Assembly: GCF_000499845.2 (NCBI RefSeq)
Contig: NC_023756.2
Coordinates: forward strand, 41,169,393 to 41,233,392
Reading direction: 5' to 3'
DNA length: 64,000 nt
From: Phaseolus vulgaris
Taxonomy: Eukaryota > Streptophyta > Magnoliopsida > Fabales > Fabaceae
The notes beneath the pieces were generated by a model that did no database searches, had not been told where the DNA came from, and was given only the letters and a program-made list of their open reading frames with translations. The position numbers and the translations under genes are program-made. Numbering within the stretch: position 1 is the first letter of the stretch; the number at the start of each line of letters is the position of its first letter. Below, piece by piece: positions 12,243-23,032 of this stretch.

Positions 12243-12680
12243 GTGCCACGGAGGTAGTAGAAGGAGGGAGGAGTTCTGCGACATTTGCATTTCAGCAAGG
12301 TAGCTTGTTTTGGCTTTAATTGATTTCATCAAGGCATTTGCATTTCAGAAACGAAATCGACGTATTATTCTTACAATTTTTATTATAATAGTGACAGTTA
12401 AAAATGTCACATTATACCTTATATAATGGCGTCAGAATCTTCTTCAATAAATTAAATTGTGACAGTTATAACGGACACTACTTACATATAAAAACCTTCA
12501 CTTTAAACATAGTGTTAAAGTGACGGGTATTGCGGCGGGTAGCGTAAAACCGTCACATTAAACTTTTTGACAGCCAGTTCTATGACGATTTAGAAAACCA
12601 CCACATGCGTATATTGTGGTAGTTATAAACCCCAGTTTCTACGAAAATAACCGCCACAATATACATTTTTTTTTGTAGTA

Positions 12681-15600
12681 AACCTTTCTCACATAAATCA
12701 ATCATAAAAAAAACATTTTGTTTTGTATTTTAGAATTTAAATAAATAATTTATAACTCAAACTAACTACTGCAAATCTCTAATTCAATTTAACATATATA
12801 TCACAATTAATCACATAACTTCATATATCAATTTTATAATTGTGTCATATATGATATATTGTTATATGAAGGTTAAGAAAGCATAAAAGATAAAAGAAAC
12901 ATGACAGAAAGAAGTAATGAGAAAACCATAAATTATTTTGCATGAGACTTGGAGATACAACATGTGTCAACTAAGAGATCAAACAAACTTGGACAATAAT
13001 AACAAAAGAGCTTAGGAAAAGGTTGTGTATGAGGTTATAGTTGTAGTGTTATTACTAACTTTAAAGTCCAAATCACTTGGGAGAATGTTAAAAATCAGAT
13101 CAAATTTTAGAGATCTTTATATGGAGTTGTTAGTATCATCCTTGGTCTTAATGAATTTAATTAGAATGGAACCAAGGATATGTTTAATATTCTTGTAGTT
13201 GTTCATACTATTATTGACTTATTCATTTTGTTTTCAAGTTGAATAAGGAAGTTATACATTTCTTATTCAAATTAATTTCAAGGATGGTATAATGAAGTGG
13301 TGTGCTAAAGAGAAGTAAATGGAGTAGAATTTATGCATTTAGAAATTTTCAATGTTACTATAGATTTGGAGGAACCAAACTCTAGTTCAAAAAGAAAAGG
13401 ACAATGTTCAAGTTTTATTAGTACACAATTTATGCAGACAAAAAATTATATTTTAATATATATTTCTACTACTTGAATCATAATAATAAGCATATTCCAC
13501 TTTGAGTTATTTTGAGACTTTATTGGAAATAACTGTTTTTATGATTTATATATGTAGCTTCTTATGGTTGATGGTTGTACATCAGTATGATCAATCAAGT
13601 TTACTGTGTTTTTGCAAGCAAAATATATGTTAAATAGAACTCAAACAATATGTTGAAAGTCTTATCAATTAAATGATAATTTTTTTATAAAACACATATA
13701 TTAAATAAAAGAAAACAATGATTTGAACTCATTGCTTAGTTTTAAATTTTAAAAGTGAAGTGATATAGTTTAACACACTACATTTCAATTATGATTAAAC
13801 AGAATTAAAAGATCTACCTTTCAATTATGATTAAATAGAATTAAAAGATCTACTTTCAATTATGATTAAACAGAATTAAAAGATCCACCTTTCAATTAAA
13901 CAGAATTAGAAGATCTACTTGAAAACAATTCACATGTTTATCTTATTGTTATTGTAAAATAATTATATCTCATTAATAATATTTGTGTCTTTATAAAAAA
14001 ATCTTATAATTATAATTTTTATAATTAGATGGTTTTATCATTATTAAATAATAAAGCAATTAGTAAATAATATTATTTTTTTTGTGTGAAATTGATCAAT
14101 ATTAATGTGGGAAAGCATTGATACTTGTATTTTAAAAATTATTTAAAATTAAAAAAATAAATTATTAGAAATTACTTAAGTATTTAAATTTGATTAATAT
14201 TGCTTGTAAATAGAATTAATTTATTTAAAGTATAGAAAAATAAAATATATAATATATATTTAATCATCTAAATAAAATATTTAGAAAATAAGGAAAATTT
14301 AGTTGTAAGTAATTTAAATACAAATTTCTTTAAAAGTATTGAAATCTTCATCCAATTTTTTTTAATATGATTGACCAAATTCAATTCCGTTTTTTAGAAA
14401 AATATTATTTAAGCATTTAAAAAATAATTTTTTTTCTTTTAATTTATCTTAAAAAAACTTCTTATGTATCATTATACCAGAATTCTAAGAATAAAGTATA
14501 ACGTTTCTAGAATAATTTCACCCCATGCAATAAATCTTTTTTGCAACTATCAAGGGAGTTAATAATGTAGTCTATATCTATACTATTAATGAAAAAAATA
14601 TTTTATAATAATTATTTTTTACACAAATTCATACATTTTATCTTTTATAATGCTTATCCTTTTTATTTTTTACATTTTGCGACTGATTATATATATATAT
14701 ATATATTAAACTTAATTAGCTAGCCAAAATAAATAAAAAAACTACCTTTAATAAAATTATAAAGATATATAGAATTAATTTTTTTATATGAACATTTTTT
14801 TTTATAATTTTTAGTAATATTTTTTATTTTAATAATTATTAGTAATTTACTCATTTAATGAGTAGTTGCATGTGTTTTTATTAATAGCGTTAAAATATTA
14901 TTTTTTAAACAATTATGAGAGGTAAATATATAATAGAAAAAAGAAGGAGGTTTTATATAACTTAAAGAAATCTAAGAAATGATGAGTATAATTTATTCTT
15001 AAACTAATATACTTTGATGTTATAAATTCCAAATTTGATTTAGTAAAAACAACAGAGCTTTGTTTGGTTAAAGTATATCATGTTCTTGTTTAATAATTGA
15101 CATTGCTCCAATTTTAAAGTTCTAAATGAATTATTGTATCTAGTGCTATTAAGAATGACATATTAAAAGAATATACCTGTGTATTTGGCTTATTTTTTCT
15201 AATGAGGAATTCAAAAAAATATTTAACATATTAAAAGAGTTAGAAGAAAATAAATCATGAAGAATTTAATACAAGATGAAGATAGGATGAAATAGATAGA
15301 AGAAAATAATTTTCAATAATCTTCTTTAAAAGTTAAATATTTTTCCTAAATAATATTTTTTGAATACTCCAAACAAAATTCTTTTAAGATTCTAGATAAT
15401 TTATCTAAAAGAAATGTTTCTTCTAAAAAATTATATCAATATTTTATAATAAAGTAGTTAAATGTCATTGAGTAACCTCTAATTAACTTGAAAGCTAAGG
15501 TTTGTTAATGCACTTAATTACCTATCATTCATTAATTGAAAAAATGTTTTAACTTCTTACTCCTATTCTTCATTGTCTTGGCTAAGAAGTTTGCAACTTT

Positions 15601-16050
15601 TTCAATCCATCTTTATTATTAATTATTATCTTGTCTTTGATTCCATAAATATAAGTCTTCACTTATTATAAAATTACATTTGAAATATATGAAATTATTT
15701 TGTTTTGTATAAGATTAAATTAAATATTCAGAGAGTTTGATAATTTCATTATTGTTTTTCCATTCACTTTTTTTCTATATTACCTACTTATTTCTAACCA
15801 AGCTTAGGAATAGTTTTTCTAATATTTTGTAATAAAGAGTTTTGAAGGACACATGACAACAAATGAGGATTAACTGGATAAGAAAGCTTAGGGTTATGAT
15901 TCTAATCACGCAATACAATTCCTTAATTCCTATTATAATTGCATTTCTAATTAATATTCAATTAATAACTTCTCTTAAATTAGTTTATATGTCTTAGTCA
16001 AACACTACTAATTATCTTTCTCTTAATTCAATTTCAAATTCGAAAAAGGA
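12681..16050. other. AT-rich intergenic DNA
   Basis: No gene recognised on either strand. It contains a 36-bp tandem repeat (listed), a TA run near 14690 and long AT tracts. Confidence 0.7.
13783..13920. repeat. Tandem repeat, ~36-bp unit, four copies
   Basis: The unit begins TTCAATTATGATTAAACAG and ends AATTAAAAGATCTACC. Three copies are nearly complete and the fourth lacks the ATGATT portion. A BglII-type AGATCT occurs in three of the four units. No coding role. Confidence 0.85.
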
Positions 16051-16136
16051 TCATGCTTTGTTTGGATTGAGGTGGAGATTTGTGGAGGAGAGGAGAAAGT
16101 GGATTAGAAAAGATTAGAGGGAATGTGTGAGGTTGT

Positions 16137-17007
16137 TTGAATTGAGGAACGATAGAGTGAATTTGAAAGTATAGTTTATTGAGATTTGTAGCTGACCTGA
16201 TAGTTAGGAAATAATTTGGAAATTATTTTAAAGGTGAAAAATGTAAATTTACAAATTTATCTTTGTCATTAAAAAATATTTTAATAATGAGTTAGGGTAT
16301 ATTTTTATTTTTGTGTAAGTTTGGGTTAATTATTTTTTTCTAATATATAAATATTTATAATTGCTCTTATTTTGTAATAAAAAATAATTTTGTATTCAAT
16401 TCAAATAAATTTATTAAATATATTAAAATTTATAAAAGTAATATTTATTGTTATATACATTTGTTATTTTATATCATTATATTTTTTTTATATTATCATA
16501 TAATTATATATGTTTTTTTATATTATCATTTATTTTATTATTTATAATTATATGTTGTTATTAATAGTATAATTAAATATATTTAAAATTATTAAATAAA
16601 TTTATGTAATATTTAAATTTGTATATTATATGTATATAATTATAATAGTACAAAAATAAATAATACTATTAATATTTTGAATAATTATATATTTTAAAAA
16701 TAATGTACAATTTAAACATAATAGCACGATAAAATTCACATATTTTCATAAATATTATGAAATATTAACTACCAACATGAAAAAAATTATATTTTATTTT
16801 TTATGTATAATTTTTTTTTTCAATTTGTATTCAATAAAAAAAAAATAACAACTTTCACTTATCATTAATAAACATTAGATTAACATGAGTGATTACAATA
16901 AATAAATGAAGTCATTAAATTAGAATATTAAATGATGTTGTGTCATGAGAATTTTAAAAAATTACAAACATAATAATGTCCAATAACACATTAAATTTAA
17001 CTGACAA
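16137..17007. other. AT-rich stretch left of the PF20167-like pseudogene
   Basis: Non-coding, with poly-A and poly-T runs. It lies between the candidate left terminus and the first pseudogene; nothing specific seen. Confidence 0.5.
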
Positions 17008-18155
17008 TCAAAATAAGTTCAACATAAAAAATAATAATAACACAATAAAAATACAGTTAATGTTCCTTATTGAGTTTAAGCTGGTGAAGTGTATTTTCGA
17101 TTCGGTCCAAATGTGTGTGGATAGTGTTGATATTTTCCAGCATATTTTGAATTCCCCCCAAATTTGTATTAACATCGCCGAATCATGGGGGATTTCGGGT
17201 TGAGGATGACTGCCTGCAACATGTTCTTGAGGTAATGAAATGTCTTCGTGTTCTTGTTCATGTTCATCGTCAGGCCTTCCAAGTTGCCACACACCATTGT
17301 CCTCAAAGATATTAATTTTCTTCATGATTTTTTCCCAAAGAAGTTATTCCACTCTAACGTGATTGATGACTTTCCGATCAAGTTCATGCCATATAACAAC
17401 ATGAGATGTGTGATATATGGAAGAAACATATCATTGTCACGACATTTTATCATATGTTGCATGATATAATGAGGCCAATTAATCATTACATTACTTTTTA
17501 GGCACCATAACATGAAAACATCTTCATAAACCAACTACGAGAAGTTGCTCCCCCGAGGACACATCATGTGCACCCATGTGTAATGAAGTAGTCTATCATT
17601 CATAGTCAAACTACCTACATTTCTTATATTTTGGTCCTGCACCTCTTCTCTTGTCATGGTTAATAGGGCTTTTTGACAATCAAAATGTATGTTCTCAGGG
17701 ATGGTACCAGGGGTTAACAAGAGAACATCATATTTCAAATTTGCCATGTTCATCCAATCCCTATGTCTAATTATAATCTTGTGGGTGCCGATCTGAATAG
17801 CAAGGTAACCCTGTGTCGTTAGATGGAGATTTGAATAAAAAACCCTAACCATATCCTCATAATATGGTAGTTTTATACTAAGAAAGTTTTGCAATCCTTG
17901 GAAGTTCAAATATTCTTGAAACTGAAAACCAAATGTGGCAAAAAATTGGAAATATAATACTTTTGGAGGTATGTCTGGTCTTCCATGAAAATTTTCCTCA
18001 AATGCAACCATCTGACGTTTCGTTTGGAAATACTGGGAATAATCTAAAACACTCTCCCTCCTTTGTAATGGGATCATAGGAACTTCATCATCATTTCGTC
18101 TGCTTTTACCCTTACCCTTAGGCATTTTTTGCCTCTTTGTGGATGAAAATGCCAT
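17008..18155 (-). pseudogene. PF20167-like 'putative plant transposon protein', interrupted
   Basis: Reads from MAFSSTKRQKMPKGKGK at 18155 through a lysine-rich start, then a globular region with YYEDMVRVFYSNL, the GTIPENI loop and LLHYTWVHMMCPRG. A stop (TAG) occurs at about 17532-17534, after which the same frame continues (LVYEDVFMLWCLKSN to WNNFFGKKS). A frameshift near 17322 continues as MKKINIFEDNGVWQLGRPDDEHEQ. This architecture resembles the plant-specific domain PF20167 that occurs in transposon-linked proteins. Function is unknown. It lies directly downstream of the Myb-like gene, on the same strand, so it may be a third gene of the Harbinger element or a neighbouring element. Family assignment is by pattern recognition only. 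Confidence 0.55.
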
Positions 18156-18370
18156 CGATAAAGAAATTAAAACCTATGATGAAAATGTTACGAAACAATG
18201 ACAAAATAATAGTATATTAGAAAATATCCTCACACATAAATTTCAAATGAAAAACAGTTCAACAATAATAATAGTAGAAGTCAAATAAGAAGTACAATGT
18301 TTGTCTTAAATTAAAAGTAGATGCAATTAAATTACAAATTGAAGAACATAAAAATATAATTAAACATAAT

Positions 18371-19482
18371 TTATTGATGCCGAGTCACGATGTTAAACAA
18401 TTTTGCCATTCTTCGCACTTTCGACATACCAAATACTTGCATCGTAATAGCTGGATTTTCACAAAGAAAGTCGTAGCATTGGTCCATGACTGCTTCATCC
18501 TTAATATTTAAATCAATTAGCATGGACCAAATATCTGAAGACAAGTATTGATACGAACTCTTACGACGATCATTTTGTAAGTGTTCACCATAATAGTCAT
18601 TCCGTCATTTGATTTCTGCAGCAATTTCTTGTGATGAAGTGGCTTGTACACGAGCAATGGCTAATACCTCATCAACGACATCGTTACCACGGTTCATGGA
18701 AGCGACACAATTTTGCAGGTTTGTATTCAACATATTGAACTATTTTCAATTACATCCACCATGGGGCATTTTCTCTTTGATCCCTTTGATGACAATGTCC
18801 CACCGGATGGTTGAGATGGCACAAATGGATTATTATTTGGATTGTTTATTGATTGAACATGCGCTACAGGTGAGCATGGAAGTTCGTGGTCTGCAACATT
18901 AAACTCTAGCGGCTCATGTATGTAGTCCATGTTATGATCGCCCAGGTCCACACTTAAATTTTGTGTGTGCACATGCCAATTGGGTTGTCCTTTGACCACT
19001 TCCAGTGGCCCTGTGGTTTGACCACAACTCCTCCATAAGATTGTAGTGTCGAATGGATTTGGCACGCCACTTATTAGCAGAAAATAATGGGATATTATCA
19101 TCTTTAACAATTGGATATTGTCATCTTTAATTACTTTACTTGAATCAAGTTTTCTCAAAACTTCGTCCTCGACCTCGAAACATTTTGTGGCTTTGTTCCA
19201 ACCAAAACCACTAAATAGGTCGTGGACCTCCCGCCACCTGTCCTTCAAACATTTTTGTTGACTCTTTACATTATTTTTCGTAATGGTAGGGAGTCCGGCC
19301 TCATGTAATGCAAGTAAAATGTTATAATATCCCTGAGTCGTCCAACTGCCATCGATTCTCGACCCTCTTCGTGCCTCGTCCACCATGGCATTAAGCAAGA
19401 TAAAATCCATATCTGTGGTCCACTTTGTTGTGTGTGTGAACCCAATGGATGAACTTAGATGAAAACTTTTACTACGATCCAT
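18371..19482 (-). pseudogene. Harbinger ORF1-type Myb/SANT-like DNA-binding protein, broken
   Basis: Begins MDRSKSFHLSSS at 19482. The N-terminal ~110 residues form the plant Myb/SANT-like domain (WTTDMDFILLNAMVDEARRG, then WTTQGYYNILLALHEAG, then KSQQKCLKDRWREVHDLFSG), which in PIF/Harbinger elements is the accessory DNA-binding partner of the transposase. The frame stops at 18727 after ENSSIC; a shifted frame resumes with NTNLQNCVASMNRG and continues to a TGA at 18605-18607. Beyond that it stays open to TAA at 18371-18373 (ending MAKLFNIVTRHQ). So one frameshift and one nonsense codon interrupt an otherwise complete ~360-residue protein. It lies about 70 bp downstream of the transposase on the same strand. 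Confidence 0.8.
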
Positions 19483-19551
19483 CTAAACAAACATTATGAA
19501 AGTTAGGACCAAATAGAGTAAGCATAATATAAAACAACATTTATTAAAGTA

Positions 19552-20719
19552 TCAATTGTTTACATAATCTTGCCACATTTCATTTGCTATAGTGTCCCTA
19601 ATGTGTGAACCTAGTCTATGATCATCGTCACGGACTTGAGAAGTTGAAACAATTATATCTTGTTGCAACAATTCACGATCCACTTCTTCTATTAAAGAGT
19701 CATCATTGTCCACCCCCCGAAGAAAGTTATGCAAAATACAACAAGCTAAAATAATATTTGTCATGGTATGCAAATCGTAATGTGGCTCAGTCCCACTAGC
19801 TATAATTGGGAAACGATTTTTCATGACATCAAATGTCCTTTCGATTACATTTCTAAGCAATGAATGACGATTATTAAACAATTCTCTCGCATCCTGTGGT
19901 CCTCTTCGAGAATACTCTTTCAAGTGGTATATAATCCCACGATAAAGTGTTAATATTTGTGTTTTTAACATAAAACTTGCATCGTCAAGATAGTATTTTC
20001 CTACAAACATTCCAAGGAAACATCCATTAGTTATGTATATTATCACCTTTGTATCTATTGTTATGAATTCTCAAACACCTTAAACTTGCCTTATGGATTA
20101 ACCAAAGAATCCTCTCCTATGAAAGCCTCCTTCAATATCCTCGAATCTGAGGTTGTTCCTTCCCACCCGGCTAGAACATACGTGAATTTCATATCCAAAT
20201 CACAAGCCGCGAATACGTTTTGAGTTGGCCAATTTGTTCTTCCTCGAAAACGAGGTGCATCAACATGTGGGACCTTCACACGTACATGAGTGTCATCAAT
20301 GACCCCTAAACAATCCTAATGGTAACCAAAATTTTAGGTCTAAAAAAATACAAATACAAAAGACATTATGAGAATTGTAAAGGAAATTTGTAATAAACAA
20401 ACCTTAAAGTACGGGAAAAATCGATTGTTGTGTAAGATTTGGGGTTGGACATCAATACCATATGCTTGCTTTATGAATTGTCCTTCCAACATCAAAATTG
20501 CATTTAATACGTTGTGAAAGTGACGAGAAACTGTTTCTCCATACCGATGGAAAGGATCATCATTGATGCAAGTTGAGTATTTCTTTTCAAGTGTTCTTGT
20601 ACTTTTAAAATTAGATTCATGTTCGCACAAGTAAGATCATTATAAATTGCAATTGTATCCTCAAATTCTTGTATGTCTTTGTCGTCCCAAAATGGTTTCC
20701 AATTGTTCTCGTTATCCAT
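19552..20719 (-). pseudogene. PIF/Harbinger DDE transposase (HARBI1-like), decayed
   Basis: Three exonic parts can be joined. An N-terminal part (about 20719-20403) includes GETVSRHFHNVLNAIL. An 87-bp GT-AG intron lies at 20402-20316. Exon two (20315-20090) has GVIDDTHV (first catalytic Asp) and GWEGTTSDSRIL (second Asp). Exon three (20000-19552) has NVIERTFDVMKNRFPII (catalytic Glu) and ends DYVNN. Exon two has a perfect GC-AG style donor (AAG/GCAAGT) at 20090/20089, giving the expected GKYYLDDA junction. One in-frame TAA (20091-20093) replaces the usual Gln in NPQGK. The extreme N-terminus is frameshifted near 20630. The DDE triad survives, so inactivation looks modest and recent. Downstream neighbours are the Myb-like and PF20167-like genes. 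Confidence 0.85.
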
Positions 20720-20929
20720 GTAATCTTGACCTTGTCATTGACAACTATAAAATAGTTTATAGATACATGTGAAATAGTTTATGTTACGAATAACTCTAAC
20801 CACCTTAAGTTGGAGTTACTATAATAGCATTAGGGTTAGGATTAAGATTATGATTAAGGTTATCTGAAGAATACTAATAGGGATAAGATGCAATTTAATT
20901 TTTATAATTAAATCTACACATAACTAATA

Positions 20930-22440
20930 TCACTACTAATAATAAAAAGAAGTAAACACATAATAATAAAAAATGTAAAAAAGTAAACATATAATAATAA
21001 AAAATATAAAAACAGTAAACACAACAAACACATAATAAAAAAAAATATAAATATAATTGTAAAAATTAAAAACAGTAAATACATAAAATAAAAAATTAAA
21101 CACTAAAGACTTAATAATAAAAAATATAAAAACATTAAACAAATAATAAAAAATATAAAAGCAGTAAACACATAATATAAAAAAAAATATAAATACATTT
21201 ATAAAAAAAATGTAAACACATAATAAAAAAAATGTACATACATTTATAAAAATTAAAAATAGTAAATACATAATTAAAAAGTAAAAAAATGTAAATATAT
21301 TTATAAAAATTAGAAACAACTATCACATAAAAAAGTAAACAAAACACTACAAACCTAAGAAAAAAAATTTAAAAACGATTACTAAAATTAAAAACAGTAA
21401 ACACATAAAAAAAAAACTAAACAAATTTTTTGTTTTTAAAAAAATTAAAAACAATAAACGCATAATAACAAAAATAAAATAAAATATATATATATATATT
21501 TATTTATAAAAATAAATAGTAAATACATAAAATAAAACAAAAAGAAAGTGTAGATCCATTTATAAAAATTAAATACAGTAAACACATAATAAAAAAACAA
21601 ATAAAAGTCTAAATATATTTACAAAAATTGAAAGCAGTAAATACGTAAAAAAATAAACAACACAGTAAAAATCTAAAAAAATGCAAATACAATTATTAAG
21701 ATTAAAAACAGTAAACATATAAAAATAAATTAAACAGTATCTTGTTAATAAAAAAATAAAAACAATAAATACATAATAATATATATATATATAAATATTT
21801 ATAAAATTAAAACAATAAAAATAAAAATATAAAAAAATAAAAAACTAAACAGTAAACACAAAATAATAAAAAATATAAAAAACATTAAAATATAAGACGA
21901 AGAAAATATAAATAAATTTTTAAAAATTAAAATAAATAAACACATAAAAAGAATTTAACTACATTTATAAATATTAAAAATGATAAATACATAAAAAAAT
22001 AAACAAAACAATAAATACCTTAAAAAATTTGTAAACAACAATTATTAAAATTAAAAATAATAAACACATAAATAAAACACATAACATAAAAAATAATAAC
22101 AAATTTAAAAACATTAAACACCTAATAATATAAAAAATAAAAACTGTAAAATCAATAAACACATAATAATAAAGAAAAATAAATACATTCAGAAAAATAA
22201 AAAACCATAACCACATAATAATAATAATGAAAAATAACTACACTCATAAAAAAATTAAACAAGAAAATAAACTAAACAATAAACACATATAAAAGAATAT
22301 AAATATATTTATTAAAAATAAAAAATAGTAAATATATAGAAAAAAATGTAAATATATTTTTCAAAATTAAGAACAGTAACCGCAAATAATAATAAAAAGT
22401 TGTAAATATATTTAGAAAACAAAATTAAAAACTTACTTGA
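20930..22440. repeat. A-rich degenerate minisatellite
   Basis: About 1.5 kb of a repeated theme on the plus strand: AAATACATTTATAAAAATT then AAAAACAGTAAACACATAAT and a poly-A stretch. Spacing is irregular, roughly 50-65 bp, and copies are degenerate. Long frames on the minus strand consist only of F, I, L, Y and V and are compositional artefacts. It separates the transposase gene from the motif cluster and satellite on the right. Confidence 0.75.
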
Positions 22441-22539
22441 AAGTGAAAAACACTTAAAAGAAGAAGAAGAAACAATGTGATGAAGAGAATTTGGAAAGAA
22501 AAAAAAAACATAATAGAATCCAACATTTTTTTCACATAA

Positions 22540-22745
22540 GGGAGAATCGATTCTCTAGAATCACTTCTATAGAAAATCGATTATGCATTTTTTGGAAAAA
22601 TGTAAAATCGATTCTACACCATTCAACCATATGGAAAATCAGTTATACAACATGTACAAAGATAAGAAAATCAATTCTACAACACAAATATATGAAAATC
22701 GATTCTACAGCATGTACAATGATAAGAAAATCGATTCTGGAAAAT
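22540..22745. repeat. Cluster of AATCGATTCT motifs
   Basis: Seven or so variants of AAAATCGATTCTAC occur within about 200 bp, including GAGAATCGATTCTCTAGAATC and two AGATAAGAAAATCRATTCT units. The core ATCGAT is palindromic. The cluster lies just inside the tandem array, where Harbinger-family elements carry subterminal binding motifs. The ORF at 22491-23012 is built mainly from this repeat and is not called. Confidence 0.6.
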
Positions 22746-23032
22746 TCGGAAAAATGGAGACAAACCAGTGCGCAAACTAGTGAGTTTTATCTTGCTCAAA
22801 CAACTTCTCTCTCGTTCGTTATTCGTTTTAAGCACAACAACACAACAAACATAACTATGAAATCTAATTTCATTTATAATAAACACAACTTCACTTTCAC
22901 AATCACGGGGTCTACTGTTTTGGTCAAGATTTTTCTGCAATTGATAGCACTGGAGAGTCTAATGAAAAGAAAATTCATTGGCTCAGAACTGCACCAGTAT
23001 AACACAGTGTAAAGTCATTCACATGTACTCTT

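Larger units (their letters stand above)
11100..12680. mobile_element. CACTA (En/Spm-like) non-autonomous transposon
   Basis: Starts CACTACAAAAAAT at 11100 and ends with the inverted form (TTTTTGTAGTA) at 12680; the final base is A where G is canonical. A 3-bp target duplication AAC flanks it (11097-11099 and 12681-12683), as expected for CACTA elements. Subterminal GGCGGTT and ACCGCCAC motifs recur near both ends in opposite orientation. No transposase (TNPD or TNPA) is encoded. The body holds a gene-like CT-rich segment (11370-11530) and a nested foldback element (11590-12242), so the original element was about 0.9 kb. Confidence 0.85.

Noticed and set aside
20936..22216. Long hydrophobic frames (F, I, L, Y, V only)
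   Set aside because: Produced by the A-rich minisatellite read antisense; no membrane-protein signature beyond composition.
22491..23012. 173-codon plus-strand frame
   Set aside because: Built largely from the AATCGATTCT repeat; no recognisable domain.
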